Below, in pieces: positions 32,949-43,864 of a DNA stretch of 64,000 nt; within the stretch, counting starts at the first letter, position 1, and every line of letters starts with the position of its first letter. Origin of the DNA: Psychrobacter celer (lineage in GTDB: Bacteria; Pseudomonadota; Gammaproteobacteria; Pseudomonadales; Moraxellaceae); contig NZ_JABASU010000007.1 of NCBI RefSeq assembly GCF_016107555.1, forward strand, positions 47,441 to 111,440. Direction: 5' to 3'. Under the pieces are notes generated by a model. It was not told where the DNA came from. It searched no databases and worked only from the letters and a program-made list of their open reading frames with translations. The position numbers and the translations under genes are program-made.

Positions 32949-35900
32949 ATGAACCCAGTAGACCAGTTTACCCCGCAAGAGCCGATTTTATTTAAGCCTG
33001 TCGATTTGCTAGCGCCAGAGTATATTACCCAGTCGTCAAAAGCACTATACGCGTGTATCTCACCTTTATATTGTGTGGATGAAGAGCGCTGGTTGTCAGA
33101 GCTGTTGCCACTTGCTAAGCCCAGCGACAAAGAGCGTGACGACGCTGCTGAGCAAACACGCCAGCTGGTCGAGCATGTACGCAATGATGGCAAAGCCGTC
33201 AAGATGGTGGACTCATTATTGCTTGAGTATAGCCTTGATACCCAAGAAGGTATCTTGCTCATGAGCTTGGCTGAAGCCTTGATTCGCGTACCAGACAATT
33301 ATACGGCTGATGCTTTGATCCATGACAAGATGAGCGTGGCTGACTGGAAAAAACACATCAAAAATGACAATGGTTTTATGGTCAATGCCTCGACATGGGG
33401 CATGATGATGACCGGCCGCGTCGTGAGTATCGATAGCAACACCACGGCCACAGGGTTTTTGGATCGTATGACCAAAAAAATGGGCGAGCCGGTGATTCGT
33501 AGTGCCATGCAAAAAGCCATGCGCATCATGGGGCATCAGTTTGTATTGGGGGAAACCATCGAGGGCGCCAATAAAAACAGTCAGCCGTATCGCAATAAAG
33601 GCTATACCTATTCATTTGATATGCTGGGTGAGGCAGCCATCACGCATAAAGATGCTGAAAAGTACTTTAATGATTATCTGCACGCCATCAAAGCCACCGC
33701 AGATATCAAAGTGGCTGAGGGCATGCCAAAACCGTCAGTATCTATCAAGCTGTCGGCGCTGCATCCACGCTATGAGGCCACGCAAGAAGCGCAAGTGATG
33801 GGACTACTGCGCCAGCGCTGTTTGCTACTGATCGAAGCGGCGCGCGCCGTCAATGTCGATATCAGTATCGATGCCGAAGAAGCGGATCGCCTTGAGATTT
33901 CGCTAAAACTGTTTGAGTCTTTGTATCGTGACAATTTGACTGCCGGCTGGGATGGCTTAGGGTTGGTGGTGCAGGGCTACTCAAAGCGCGCGATTGCAGT
34001 TTTGGCATGGCTGGCGCAGTTAGCGGCAGAAATGGGTGATCGCATTCCAGTACGTTTGGTCAAAGGCGCGTACTGGGATACGGAGATCAAATTGGCTCAG
34101 CAAAAAGGGCTGGCAGGTTATCCTGTCTGGACACGAAAAGAAGGCACCGACACGGCTTATCTGGCGTGCGCGCGCTTCTTGTTATCAGATCATCTGCGCG
34201 GGCTGATTTGGCCGCAGTTTGCGACGCACAATGCGCATACGCTAGCATCAGTCATGACCATGAGTGCGCATCGAGACTTTGAGTTTCAGCGTCTACACGG
34301 CATGGGCGATGCGCTTTATGATCATATCTTGCAAGCCTATCAGATTCCGGTGCGTATCTATGCGCCAGTCGGTGCTCATAAAGACTTGCTACCATACTTG
34401 GTACGTCGTTTGCTCGAAAACGGTGCCAACAGCTCGTTTGTCCATCAGCTACTAGACAAGTCTTATCCGATTGATAAGCTGACCGTGCACCCTTTTGATA
34501 AGCTGCTGGCCAACGCAACATTGCACAATCCAGAGATTCCTTTGCCATTAGATATCTATGGCGAGCGCCGCGCCAGCTTTGGCCCTAATATCTTTGTAGA
34601 GTCGCAGTGGCTACCGTTTAAAGCGGCAATTGATAGCCATTTGCACAAGACATGGTCAGCGACTTCTATCATCAATGGCGCGGCGATTGATGAGTATAAA
34701 GTGGATGGTCAAGTCAACAAGCTTGAAGCGCACACAGTACGCGCGCCTTGGAATCACGACGTGATCGCTGGTGAAGTGGTTTATGCCAATGCTGATCTGG
34801 CACAACAAGCGACCCTAGCGGCCGTGGCAGGACAAGCAGCATGGCAAGCGCAGTCAGCGGCCAAGCGCGCAGCTATACTACGTAAGATTGCTGATTTGTA
34901 TGAAGAAAACTACGCTGAGCTCATGGCACTGTGCCAAGTAGAAGCGGGCAAAACCATGCAAGACAGTATCGATGAGATCAAAGAGGCGGTCGATTTTTGC
35001 CGTTTTTATGCGGATGAAGCAGAGCGCCTAGATGAGGTGGTGCACGAGTTTACAGACTTGTCTGGTAAGCCTGCACGTCAAGTGTATAAAGCGCGCGGTA
35101 CCTTTGTTTGTATCAGTCCTTGGAACTTTCCGCTGGCCATCTATACCGGTCAAATCGTGGCGGCGCTGGCCGCAGGCAATACCGTGGTTGCTAAACCTGC
35201 TGAGCAGACCAGCCTGATTGCGCATTTTGGTGCACAACTGATGTATCAAGCAGGGGTGCCGGTAGAAGCGTTGCAGTTGGTAATAGGCGCAGGTGAGGTA
35301 GGCGGTGCATTGACGGCCGCTGACAATATTGCAGGTGTGATATTTACAGGCTCTACCCAGACCGCCCAGCGTATCAACCAAAGCTTAAACAGTCATACAC
35401 AAAGCAGTGGTGAGCTACCAATACTAATCGCCGAAACAGGCGGACAAAATGCGATGATCGTCGACTCAACCGCCTTGCCTGAGCAAGTGGTCAAAGACGC
35501 TGTGCTATCTGCCTTTGGCTCAGCGGGTCAGCGCTGCTCAGCATGCCGTATCTTGTGTGTACAAGAAGAGATGGCTGATGATTTGATTGAGCTGCTGCAA
35601 GGCAATATGGCGGAGCTGTCGGTCGGCAATCCGCTGTACGCCGCCACGGATGTCGGTCCGGTAATCGATGCCGATGCCAAAAATGGCCTAGAAACGCATA
35701 TCGAGCGCATGCGTGCTGAGCCAACCGCGACGATCTTGGCACAGACGCCCATGAGTGTCAGCTCGGTCGTCAGTCAAGAAAAATCGACCTTTGTCTTACC
35801 GACAGCGATAGAAGTAAAAAGTATTGATGTGATAGGCGGTGAGCACTTCGGTCCTATCTTGCACGTTTTGCGTTATCAAGCACGTGATCTAAACAAGCTG

Positions 35901-36173
35901 ATCGATGCCATCAATAGCACCGGCTTTGGTTTGACATTGGGTATTCATAGCCGTATCGAAAACACCGCCGAGCATATCGAGCGCCGCGTGCTGGTGGGTA
36001 ATACGTATATCAACCGCAACCAAATCGGCGCGGTGGTCAACGTCCAGCCATTTGGTGGCTGTGGCCTCTCAGGTACTGGCCCCAAAGCAGGTGGCCCGCA
36101 TTATGTGGCGCGCCTGATGAAATTAGATAGCGACAATCAACCTTCAACATCCACGCAATCAGCAATCGCATAA
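32949..36173 (+). CDS. putA: Bifunctional proline dehydrogenase / L-glutamate gamma-semialdehyde dehydrogenase
   Basis: Oxidises proline to glutamate in two steps. The FAD proline dehydrogenase barrel (about 100-490) shows SIKLSALHPRYE, GLGLVVQGYSKRA and RLVKGAYWDTEIK. The aldehyde dehydrogenase part (about 590-1060) has WNFPLAIYTGQI, Glu829 in ETGGQNAM and the catalytic Cys863 in GSAGQRCSA. The protein starts without the ribbon-helix-helix DNA-binding domain of E. coli PutA and stops at 1074 residues, right after GLSGTGPKAGGPHYVARL. The C-terminal ALDH-like cap domain of long PutAs is missing from this chain but is encoded by the next gene. GGAG lies 6 bases before the ATG. Confidence 0.97.
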   Translation: MNPVDQFTPQEPILFKPVDLLAPEYITQSSKALYACISPLYCVDEERWLSELLPLAKPSDKERDDAAEQTRQLVEHVRNDGKAVKMVDSLLLEYSLDTQEGILLMSLAEALIRVPDNYTADALIHDKMSVADWKKHIKNDNGFMVNASTWGMMMTGRVVSIDSNTTATGFLDRMTKKMGEPVIRSAMQKAMRIMGHQFVLGETIEGANKNSQPYRNKGYTYSFDMLGEAAITHKDAEKYFNDYLHAIKATADIKVAEGMPKPSVSIKLSALHPRYEATQEAQVMGLLRQRCLLLIEAARAVNVDISIDAEEADRLEISLKLFESLYRDNLTAGWDGLGLVVQGYSKRAIAVLAWLAQLAAEMGDRIPVRLVKGAYWDTEIKLAQQKGLAGYPVWTRKEGTDTAYLACARFLLSDHLRGLIWPQFATHNAHTLASVMTMSAHRDFEFQRLHGMGDALYDHILQAYQIPVRIYAPVGAHKDLLPYLVRRLLENGANSSFVHQLLDKSYPIDKLTVHPFDKLLANATLHNPEIPLPLDIYGERRASFGPNIFVESQWLPFKAAIDSHLHKTWSATSIINGAAIDEYKVDGQVNKLEAHTVRAPWNHDVIAGEVVYANADLAQQATLAAVAGQAAWQAQSAAKRAAILRKIADLYEENYAELMALCQVEAGKTMQDSIDEIKEAVDFCRFYADEAERLDEVVHEFTDLSGKPARQVYKARGTFVCISPWNFPLAIYTGQIVAALAAGNTVVAKPAEQTSLIAHFGAQLMYQAGVPVEALQLVIGAGEVGGALTAADNIAGVIFTGSTQTAQRINQSLNSHTQSSGELPILIAETGGQNAMIVDSTALPEQVVKDAVLSAFGSAGQRCSACRILCVQEEMADDLIELLQGNMAELSVGNPLYAATDVGPVIDADAKNGLETHIERMRAEPTATILAQTPMSVSSVVSQEKSTFVLPTAIEVKSIDVIGGEHFGPILHVLRYQARDLNKLIDAINSTGFGLTLGIHSRIENTAEHIERRVLVGNTYINRNQIGAVVNVQPFGGCGLSGTGPKAGGPHYVARLMKLDSDNQPSTSTQSAIA

Positions 36174-36184
36174 GGAGTAGCAAG

Positions 36185-36877
36185 ATGGCGACTGAATTTA
36201 AAAAAAATCATGCCCAAGTTTGTGAGTCTTGGCGATTACTTGGCGCGGTCAATCGCGCCGCTTATCTGCAAGCAGCCATTCCTCGGTTGGCCTTGCTGAC
36301 GGGCGATGCCAATAAAGCCAAGCGCTTATTCAATCATTTGTTGAGCGCTGCGCCAAGCTTAGATGAAGTGCACCGTATGACAGGCGCGACAGGAGAGTCC
36401 AATGATCTGTACATGACGGCTCGTGGCAAAACCATGGTCATCGGTAGTGAGTCAGCGCGTACGATGGCAGTGCTTGGTCAGCTAATCGCCGCCCTGCTGA
36501 CGGGTAACGAAGTGATACTACACTGCCCAAGTCAGGCGGAGATGTGCGATGAAGCGGCAAAAGTGCTTTATGAGATAGGAGTAAGCGATGATGTCTTAAG
36601 CGTCGCCAACGACTCACAAACCATCACACTGTTATACATCGATCGCCTCGCGCAGGTCGCAGTGGCAGGCAGTAATAGTGAAGTGCAGGCCATCAGCCAA
36701 GAGCTGGCCAACACCGATGGTATCTTGACGCAAGTCATTAGTGTGACCGATATGGACGGCATGTCAGAGATGCTCACGCCTGACTATCTGCATCGGTTTG
36801 TCACTGAGCGCGTCAAAACCATCAATACCACCGCGATTGGTGGTAATGCTAGCTTGCTTGAGCTTGGTACCGACTAG
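36185..36877 (+). CDS. Separate PutA C-terminal ALDH-superfamily-like (ASL) domain protein
   Basis: A 230-residue protein that starts 11 bases after the putA stop, with its own GGAG 7 bases before the ATG. Its sequence tracks the C-terminal domain of E. coli PutA: ATGESNDLYM corresponds to PTGERNTYTL, the hydrophobic VLGQLIAALLTGNEVIL block corresponds to LAAVLAVGSQVLW, and the end TTAIGGNASLLELG corresponds to TAAAGGNASLMTIG (recalled from the E. coli protein, not searched). That domain is a non-catalytic NAD-fold copy that stabilises the aldehyde dehydrogenase and its substrate channel. So a type-B/C PutA appears to be split into two chains here. No catalytic Cys or Glu motif is present. 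Confidence 0.85.
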   Translation: MATEFKKNHAQVCESWRLLGAVNRAAYLQAAIPRLALLTGDANKAKRLFNHLLSAAPSLDEVHRMTGATGESNDLYMTARGKTMVIGSESARTMAVLGQLIAALLTGNEVILHCPSQAEMCDEAAKVLYEIGVSDDVLSVANDSQTITLLYIDRLAQVAVAGSNSEVQAISQELANTDGILTQVISVTDMDGMSEMLTPDYLHRFVTERVKTINTTAIGGNASLLELGTD

Positions 36878-36961
36878 GGTTGTTTCTTGCATTGCAGCTT
36901 AAGTCATATAGATAGATGATGCTGAGCGGTGAGTGCGCAAGATAACACCAACAGTAATAAT

Positions 36962-36999
36962 AAAAACCGATATCTGAAAGCTCAGGTATCGGTTTTTTT
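36962..36999 (+). terminator. Intrinsic terminator after the putA operon
   Basis: AAAAACCGATATCTGA and TCAGGTATCGGTTTTTTT pair with a 4-base loop and a T-tract. It may also end roxA from the other side. Confidence 0.9.
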
Positions 37000-37055
37000 A
37001 TTGAGGACAGACTGAGATGGCCTATACAAGATAACTTGTACAAAACAATGAGCAG

Positions 37056-38240
37056 TTACTCAGCATAATCAAGCCAAACCCAGCCGTTCTCCAGCCACTC
37101 CATTAAGTCATCGGGATCGATGTCTGCAACATCATCCGCCTGCAAAGCTTCACCATCTGCCAAGCGCTGCAATGTCTGTTTGGCAATAGTATCTAGACCA
37201 TCTAGGCGTTGACCATTAGCGTACAAGATGAGTTCATCGGCATGTTTATGATAGAGCAGCCGATTGCTGTAATCTGCTTGCAAGGTCGCGCCTTCCGTTA
37301 TGGCTTGCATGAGCTCATCGGTCGTTAGAGTCTCCTCAGGTACCAGCGCGTCATATTGACGCTTGCTGACGACCTCAGATACTGCCTGACGAATGATATC
37401 GTCACCACGCTCAGACTGTAGCATGTGCAAGAGCTGCTCTTTGATCGCACTGATACTCTCTGATTGCAATGCGCCAGATGCCTGTAGTGCTTGCGGCAAT
37501 AGCAGCGGAATAAACAAATCGCTATCGTTGGTGGCGATATCCGCTAAGCTATCGATAATTTGCATAAGGTTGGGACGACGGCAGCCAAAAGAAAACGTCA
37601 GACAATCATCTTGCGCCACGCCGAAATGCGAGAGTTTGGGCGGCACATAAAGCACGTCACCCGCTTCTAATATCTCATCAAAGATAATGTCGCCCATATC
37701 ATCAAACAGTCTTATCGGCTCATCTGCGACAAACTCCGTATTCTTATCACAGTATTTACCTAGCTGCCAACGGCGAGAGCCATAGCCTTGCGCCAAAAAT
37801 ACATCATAATCATCATAGTGCTTGCCGACCGAGCCGCCTTTAGGCGCGTAAGAGACCATAATGTCATCACGCTGCCACTGCGGAATATAGTCAAACGCTT
37901 GCCACAATTGCCCAAGCTCAGGCGACCATTGCTCAAGGTTTTGCACAAGGACTGTCCACTGCGCTGGCAGGTTGTCAAAGTCGGTTTCGCTTAAGGGGCT
38001 TTTTTTGAGTTGCCACTGCGGCTCATCGACTGGCTTAGTTGCCGCTTGAGTGAGCAGGCGGGCAGAGGCCTCTTCTTCAAGCGCTAGGCCGAGCATATCT
38101 TCTGGCTCAAACATACCGATTAGTTGCGGCAGACCTTGCTTGATCAGCAATGGCTTTTTTTGCCAATACTCATTTAAGAATTGCTCAGGGGTCATATTAT
38201 CAGGTAAACAAAGGGGTATAGCGCTCATTGGTAAATCCAT
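37056..38240 (-). CDS. roxA: Ribosomal protein L16 arginine hydroxylase (cupin, YcfD/RoxA family)
   Basis: A 394-residue JmjC-like 2-oxoglutarate/Fe(II) oxygenase; the E. coli homologue YcfD hydroxylates an arginine of ribosomal protein L16. The opening FLNEYWQKKPLLIKQGLPQL is characteristic. The iron site is HYDDYDVF (His-x-Asp) plus the later His in SHFGVAQDDCLTFSFGCRRPN. The C-terminal winged-helix region ends in DLMEWLENGWVWLDYAE. It is slightly longer than YcfD (373). The start may be the ATG at 38240 or Met5 at 38228; neither has a clear ribosome binding site. Confidence 0.9.
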   Translation of the reverse strand: MDLPMSAIPLCLPDNMTPEQFLNEYWQKKPLLIKQGLPQLIGMFEPEDMLGLALEEEASARLLTQAATKPVDEPQWQLKKSPLSETDFDNLPAQWTVLVQNLEQWSPELGQLWQAFDYIPQWQRDDIMVSYAPKGGSVGKHYDDYDVFLAQGYGSRRWQLGKYCDKNTEFVADEPIRLFDDMGDIIFDEILEAGDVLYVPPKLSHFGVAQDDCLTFSFGCRRPNLMQIIDSLADIATNDSDLFIPLLLPQALQASGALQSESISAIKEQLLHMLQSERGDDIIRQAVSEVVSKRQYDALVPEETLTTDELMQAITEGATLQADYSNRLLYHKHADELILYANGQRLDGLDTIAKQTLQRLADGEALQADDVADIDPDDLMEWLENGWVWLDYAE

Positions 38241-38361
38241 ATAAAAATTAGGAAAAATTAATAGTCAGGATGACTTTATAGGAGAGTTTTAATCGTTTAT
38301 GATGACTTTTCGATAGCTTAATACAAAGACTATCGGCTTATCTTAAAATTATAGGAAGTTT

Positions 38362-38547
38362 ATGAAAAAGTTGCATTTCATCGTCATTATCGCCAGCGTA
38401 TTTGTCCTACAAGCTTGTGTCCACAAAATTGTCACTGTACCTGCCAAAGTTGCTTATAAAACCACCAAAGGCGTAGTCAAAGGCACGGTCGCGGTCGGCA
38501 AGGCTATCATACCAGGCGACAGTGATGACGATGATGATAAAAAATAA
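38362..38547 (+). CDS. Small lipoprotein (NF038104-like family)
   Basis: A 61-residue lipoprotein: signal peptide MKKLHFIVIIASVFVLQAC with lipobox LQAC (Cys19), then a Lys/Val/Gly-rich repeat-like middle (VPAKVAYKTTKGVVKGTVAV) and an Asp-rich tail GDSDDDDDKK. The layout matches a small lipoprotein family I recall from Moraxellaceae under the name NF038104; its function is unknown. A terminator follows directly. Confidence 0.8.
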   Translation: MKKLHFIVIIASVFVLQACVHKIVTVPAKVAYKTTKGVVKGTVAVGKAIIPGDSDDDDDKK

Positions 38548-38612
38548 AACCTTACTTATCACCTATGAGTTTTTAAGATCATCATAGCATGCAAAGTAAG
38601 GTTGTTTTTTTA
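38548..38612 (+). terminator. Terminator after the small lipoprotein gene
   Basis: AACCTTACTT right at the stop codon pairs with AAGTAAGGTT, followed by GTTTTTTTT. The loop is long (about 36 bases), so it may be slightly weak. Confidence 0.65.
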
Positions 38613-38649
38613 TGGACTTAGGCGAATGTATAGCCAGTTTGAACAAATA

Positions 38650-38680
38650 GAGATGAGGCAATTGTGCCTTATCTCTATTA
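38650..38680 (-). terminator. Hairpin after purB, possible weak terminator
   Basis: AGAGATGAGGCA and TGCCTTATCTCT pair with one wobble. Read on the minus strand the following bases are ATTTGTTC, a poor T-tract. Confidence 0.45.
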
Positions 38681-38711
38681 CTTTAAGGTATTCAATTCAC
38701 CTTAGCAAACT

Positions 38712-40202
<1,491 letters not shown>

Positions 40203-40332
40203 TCAGCGATATTTCCCACGAATTAATAGTACGTCAAAGACAGATATCAACGTCAATAGATTTGGGAGAAATTGAATAGAGAGAGGAGTCAAAAACGATT
40301 GAGGATCATAATCCAAACGCGAACGGACGACA

Positions 40333-40372
40333 TGACAAGCGGAGCAGTAACGGTTGCTACTGCCGCTTGTCA
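40333..40372. repeat. Long inverted repeat downstream of mnmA
   Basis: TGACAAGCGG-AGCAGTAAC and GTTGCTACTG-CCGCTTGTCA pair along almost the whole 40 bases with tiny bulges. No T-tract follows on the minus strand, so it is not a classical terminator for mnmA. It may protect the 3-prime end of the mRNA. Confidence 0.55.
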
Positions 40373-40387
40373 AAAATTAAACCCTAT

Positions 40388-41677
<1,290 letters not shown>

Positions 41678-41769
41678 TCAATGCTTATCAAGCTAATTTC
41701 TAGTTTTAAAAATAGCTTAGATGCTTTCATAAAAGTTTCGCTTATGTTGAATAAAATTTTGGATGAACA

Positions 41770-42267
41770 ATGATAAAAATTGGTCAAGGTATTGACGTTC
41801 ATGCTTTTCATAACAATGGTGAACAGCAACAATATGTCATATTAGCTGGCGTGCCGATTGAGCACACCCATAGCTTGCTGGCGCACTCAGACGGTGATGT
41901 AGTGCTACACGCACTTGCTGACGCGCTACTGGGCGCATTGGCGCTCGGCGATATCGGGCAACACTTCCCTGATACTGATGCCGCGCATGCTGGCTTGGAC
42001 TCACGAGTGTTACTGCGCTATGTGTATAGGAAAATAGTCGACGCCGGCTACAAGATTGGTAATGCTGATATTACCGTGATGTGTGAGCGCCCTAAGCTTG
42101 CTCCCCACAATCAAGCGATGCGCGCCAACATCGCCAGTGATTTGCAAACCGATATCAGTAATGTCAGCATAAAAGCCACGACCACAGAAAAACTGGGTTT
42201 TACCGGCCGTCAAGAGGGCATTATGGCCAGTGCCGTGGTATTATTGCTCGCTGCTGAGCCTCGGTAG
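41770..42267 (+). CDS. ispF: 2-C-methyl-D-erythritol 2,4-cyclodiphosphate synthase
   Basis: An enzyme of the non-mevalonate isoprenoid pathway. It has 165 residues. The zinc ligands lie in GIDVHAF (Asp and His) and the later [28 protein letters not shown] and [20 protein letters not shown] are family signatures. A GGATG site precedes the ATG. It is divergent from mnmA. Confidence 0.97.
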   Translation: MIKIGQGIDVHAFHNNGEQQQYVILAGVPIEHTHSLLAHSDGDVVLHALADALLGALALGDIGQHFPDTDAAHAGLDSRVLLRYVYRKIVDAGYKIGNADITVMCERPKLAPHNQAMRANIASDLQTDISNVSIKATTTEKLGFTGRQEGIMASAVVLLLAAEPR

Positions 42268-42312
42268 CGTGGCTGTGATGGGTGTGATGACGGGTGATGC
42301 AATGATGAGGGA

Positions 42313-42318
42313 TATAAT
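42313..42318 (+). promoter_or_regulatory. Probable -10 element upstream of the grxD leader
   Basis: A perfect TATAAT (GGATATAATATTGG context) lies about 30 bases before a mini-ORF and 208 bases before grxD. The -35 region is not obvious, so it may be an extended or activator-dependent promoter. Confidence 0.5.
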
Positions 42319-42346
42319 ATTGGCACTTCTTTTATGAGGACTGACA

Positions 42347-42373
42347 ATGTTTAGGCGATGGATCAAACGCTAG
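42347..42373 (+). CDS. Eight-codon mini-ORF (possible leader peptide) before grxD
   Basis: ATG TTT AGG CGA TGG ATC AAA CGC TAG encodes MFRRWIKR. GAGGA lies 6 bases before the ATG, better than many real genes here, and a TATAAT lies just upstream. Its coding region overlaps one arm of a hairpin (GGCGATGG at 42354-42361 with CCATCGCC at 42398-42405), so its translation could change the RNA structure. It may be a leader peptide or chance; no function is known. Confidence 0.4.
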   Translation: MFRRWIKR

Positions 42374-42525
42374 CAAGCCATGCTTGTAATATACGGACCA
42401 TCGCCCCATGTATCAGCCATAGCCTTTATTTCTTTGTTTATCTATTTGTTTATCGAATGAATAATTGGCAATATCGTTACCCCACATACCTTTTTAATAA
42501 ACCGCTTTATCAATAGGAGCCTTTT

Positions 42526-42876
42526 ATGAGTGAGCAAACCCCAAACACTGCTGCAAACGATGTCGAACAACTGATTCGTGATCAGATCCGTGACAACAAA
42601 GTCCTTATCTATATGAAAGGTACGCCGCAGTTTCCACAGTGCGGCTTTTCTGCACGTTCGATCGAAGTCTTGACGCAAATCGGCCGTCCATTTGCCTTTG
42701 TGAATATTTTAGAAAACCCAGAGATTCGTGCGACCTTGCCTAAGATTGCCAACTGGCCTACGTTTCCGCAGTTATGGATCAATGGCGAGCTGATGGGCGG
42801 CTCAGATATTATTTTAGAGATGTATCAATCAGGTGAGCTTAAGCCATTGGTTGAAGCCAACAGCCCTGCAGCGTAA
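42526..42876 (+). CDS. grxD: Monothiol glutaredoxin, CGFS type
   Basis: A 116-residue Grx4-type glutaredoxin that carries and delivers 2Fe-2S clusters together with BolA and glutathione. The active site is FPQCGFSARSIEVL. GSH-binding motifs WPTFPQLWINGELMGGSDI follow. A strong AGGAG lies 6 bases before the ATG. Confidence 0.97.
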   Translation: MSEQTPNTAANDVEQLIRDQIRDNKVLIYMKGTPQFPQCGFSARSIEVLTQIGRPFAFVNILENPEIRATLPKIANWPTFPQLWINGELMGGSDIILEMYQSGELKPLVEANSPAA

Positions 42877-42932
42877 TATCTGTATGAAGATGTGGCCGCT
42901 AAGGTCTCTGTAACGGCGCAACATCTGTCCAA

Positions 42933-42967
42933 GACCCGAGTCTGCCTACGCACGGCTCGGGTTTTTT
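42933..42967 (+). terminator. Intrinsic terminator after grxD
   Basis: ACCCGAG and CTCGGGT form the stem, with a loop of about 15 bases, followed by TTTTTTG. Confidence 0.8.
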
Positions 42968-43059
42968 GTGGGCGTGATGCGGCATTTTGCATTGTTTTTA
43001 GCGGTTTTGGCCCCATATAGGGCTTAGGATAAACGCCATTTTAATAATAAGAGATACTT

Positions 43060-43587
43060 ATGAATCATCCTGAAAAAAGCACCGCACCGCAAAATGAGCA
43101 AGCCGCTATTGAAAAGCGCCGCGAGCATTTAAAAGCTGAGTCGCAGCGTCTGATCGATATGGCGAATAATGAGCCACACTCGGCACTTAAGTGTATCCAT
43201 CAGCTCAGTGTGGCAGGCGGCGCCACTGAAGCGACTTATATCGCTATTGAGCAGCGTATCGTGGCCGATCAAGACGCAGCAGGTGCTTATCACCTGGCCT
43301 TGTTGGCACAAAACACGCCTGATTTGCCCATCGATGCGCGCCAGCTGATTGAGTTGGTCGTCAATAAAGGCGACAATACGCAGCGTTTGGCCTTACTTAA
43401 AAATCTGCCGTTACCGCCTGTCGATCATATCAAAGAGACTATCTTGGCCAGCAACGATGGTGAAGCAATTGGACAAATGAACGCGTATTTGCAAATCAAT
43501 CCAGAAGGCTATGGCAGTCGCCATATGCTTGGCAGTAGTCAAAAAGATCGTATCGTGCCACTAAGCCCTGGTAATAGCATAGAGTAA
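43060..43587 (+). CDS. Hypothetical soluble helical protein
   Basis: A 175-residue protein I do not recognise. It has no signal peptide and no membrane segment. The N-terminal 40 residues are charged and helical (AAIEKRREHLKAESQRLIDM), and the rest reads as Ala/Leu-rich helix pairs that could be TPR- or HEAT-like. The end is polar. It is a single gene between grxD and mnmG with terminators before and no obvious partner. Confidence 0.75.
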   Translation: MNHPEKSTAPQNEQAAIEKRREHLKAESQRLIDMANNEPHSALKCIHQLSVAGGATEATYIAIEQRIVADQDAAGAYHLALLAQNTPDLPIDARQLIELVVNKGDNTQRLALLKNLPLPPVDHIKETILASNDGEAIGQMNAYLQINPEGYGSRHMLGSSQKDRIVPLSPGNSIE

Positions 43588-43864
43588 TGGCATTTATACG
43601 GCTTTATGAGTAAGTAAGCGGTGATTATTTGCTTTGGCTTCCTCAGTTATTTGCTATAAATAGTTTTTGTTTGAGCATTTTTTACACATCAAAAAATTGT
43701 TATAATAATGGGTCATCTACTCCCTGATCAGCGGCTTATCTGAGCCGTTGTCTCTTTTTATTTTTTCTTCGATTTTAATTCGACTGACGTTTGTGGGCTG
43801 GGCGTTTGCTACGTGACAAAAAAGTAGTGAGCGAGGGCCGCGTTATGAGTCAAGTGAGGCATAC

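Noticed and set aside
40333..40372. Long inverted repeat considered as the mnmA terminator
   Set aside because: The T-run lies on the wrong side for a minus-strand terminator, so it is recorded only as an inverted repeat.
42347..42410. Leader structure before grxD considered as a tRNA
   Set aside because: The outer stem and one inner stem recall a cloverleaf, but there is no T-loop motif, no anticodon arm and no CCA end, and the length is too short.
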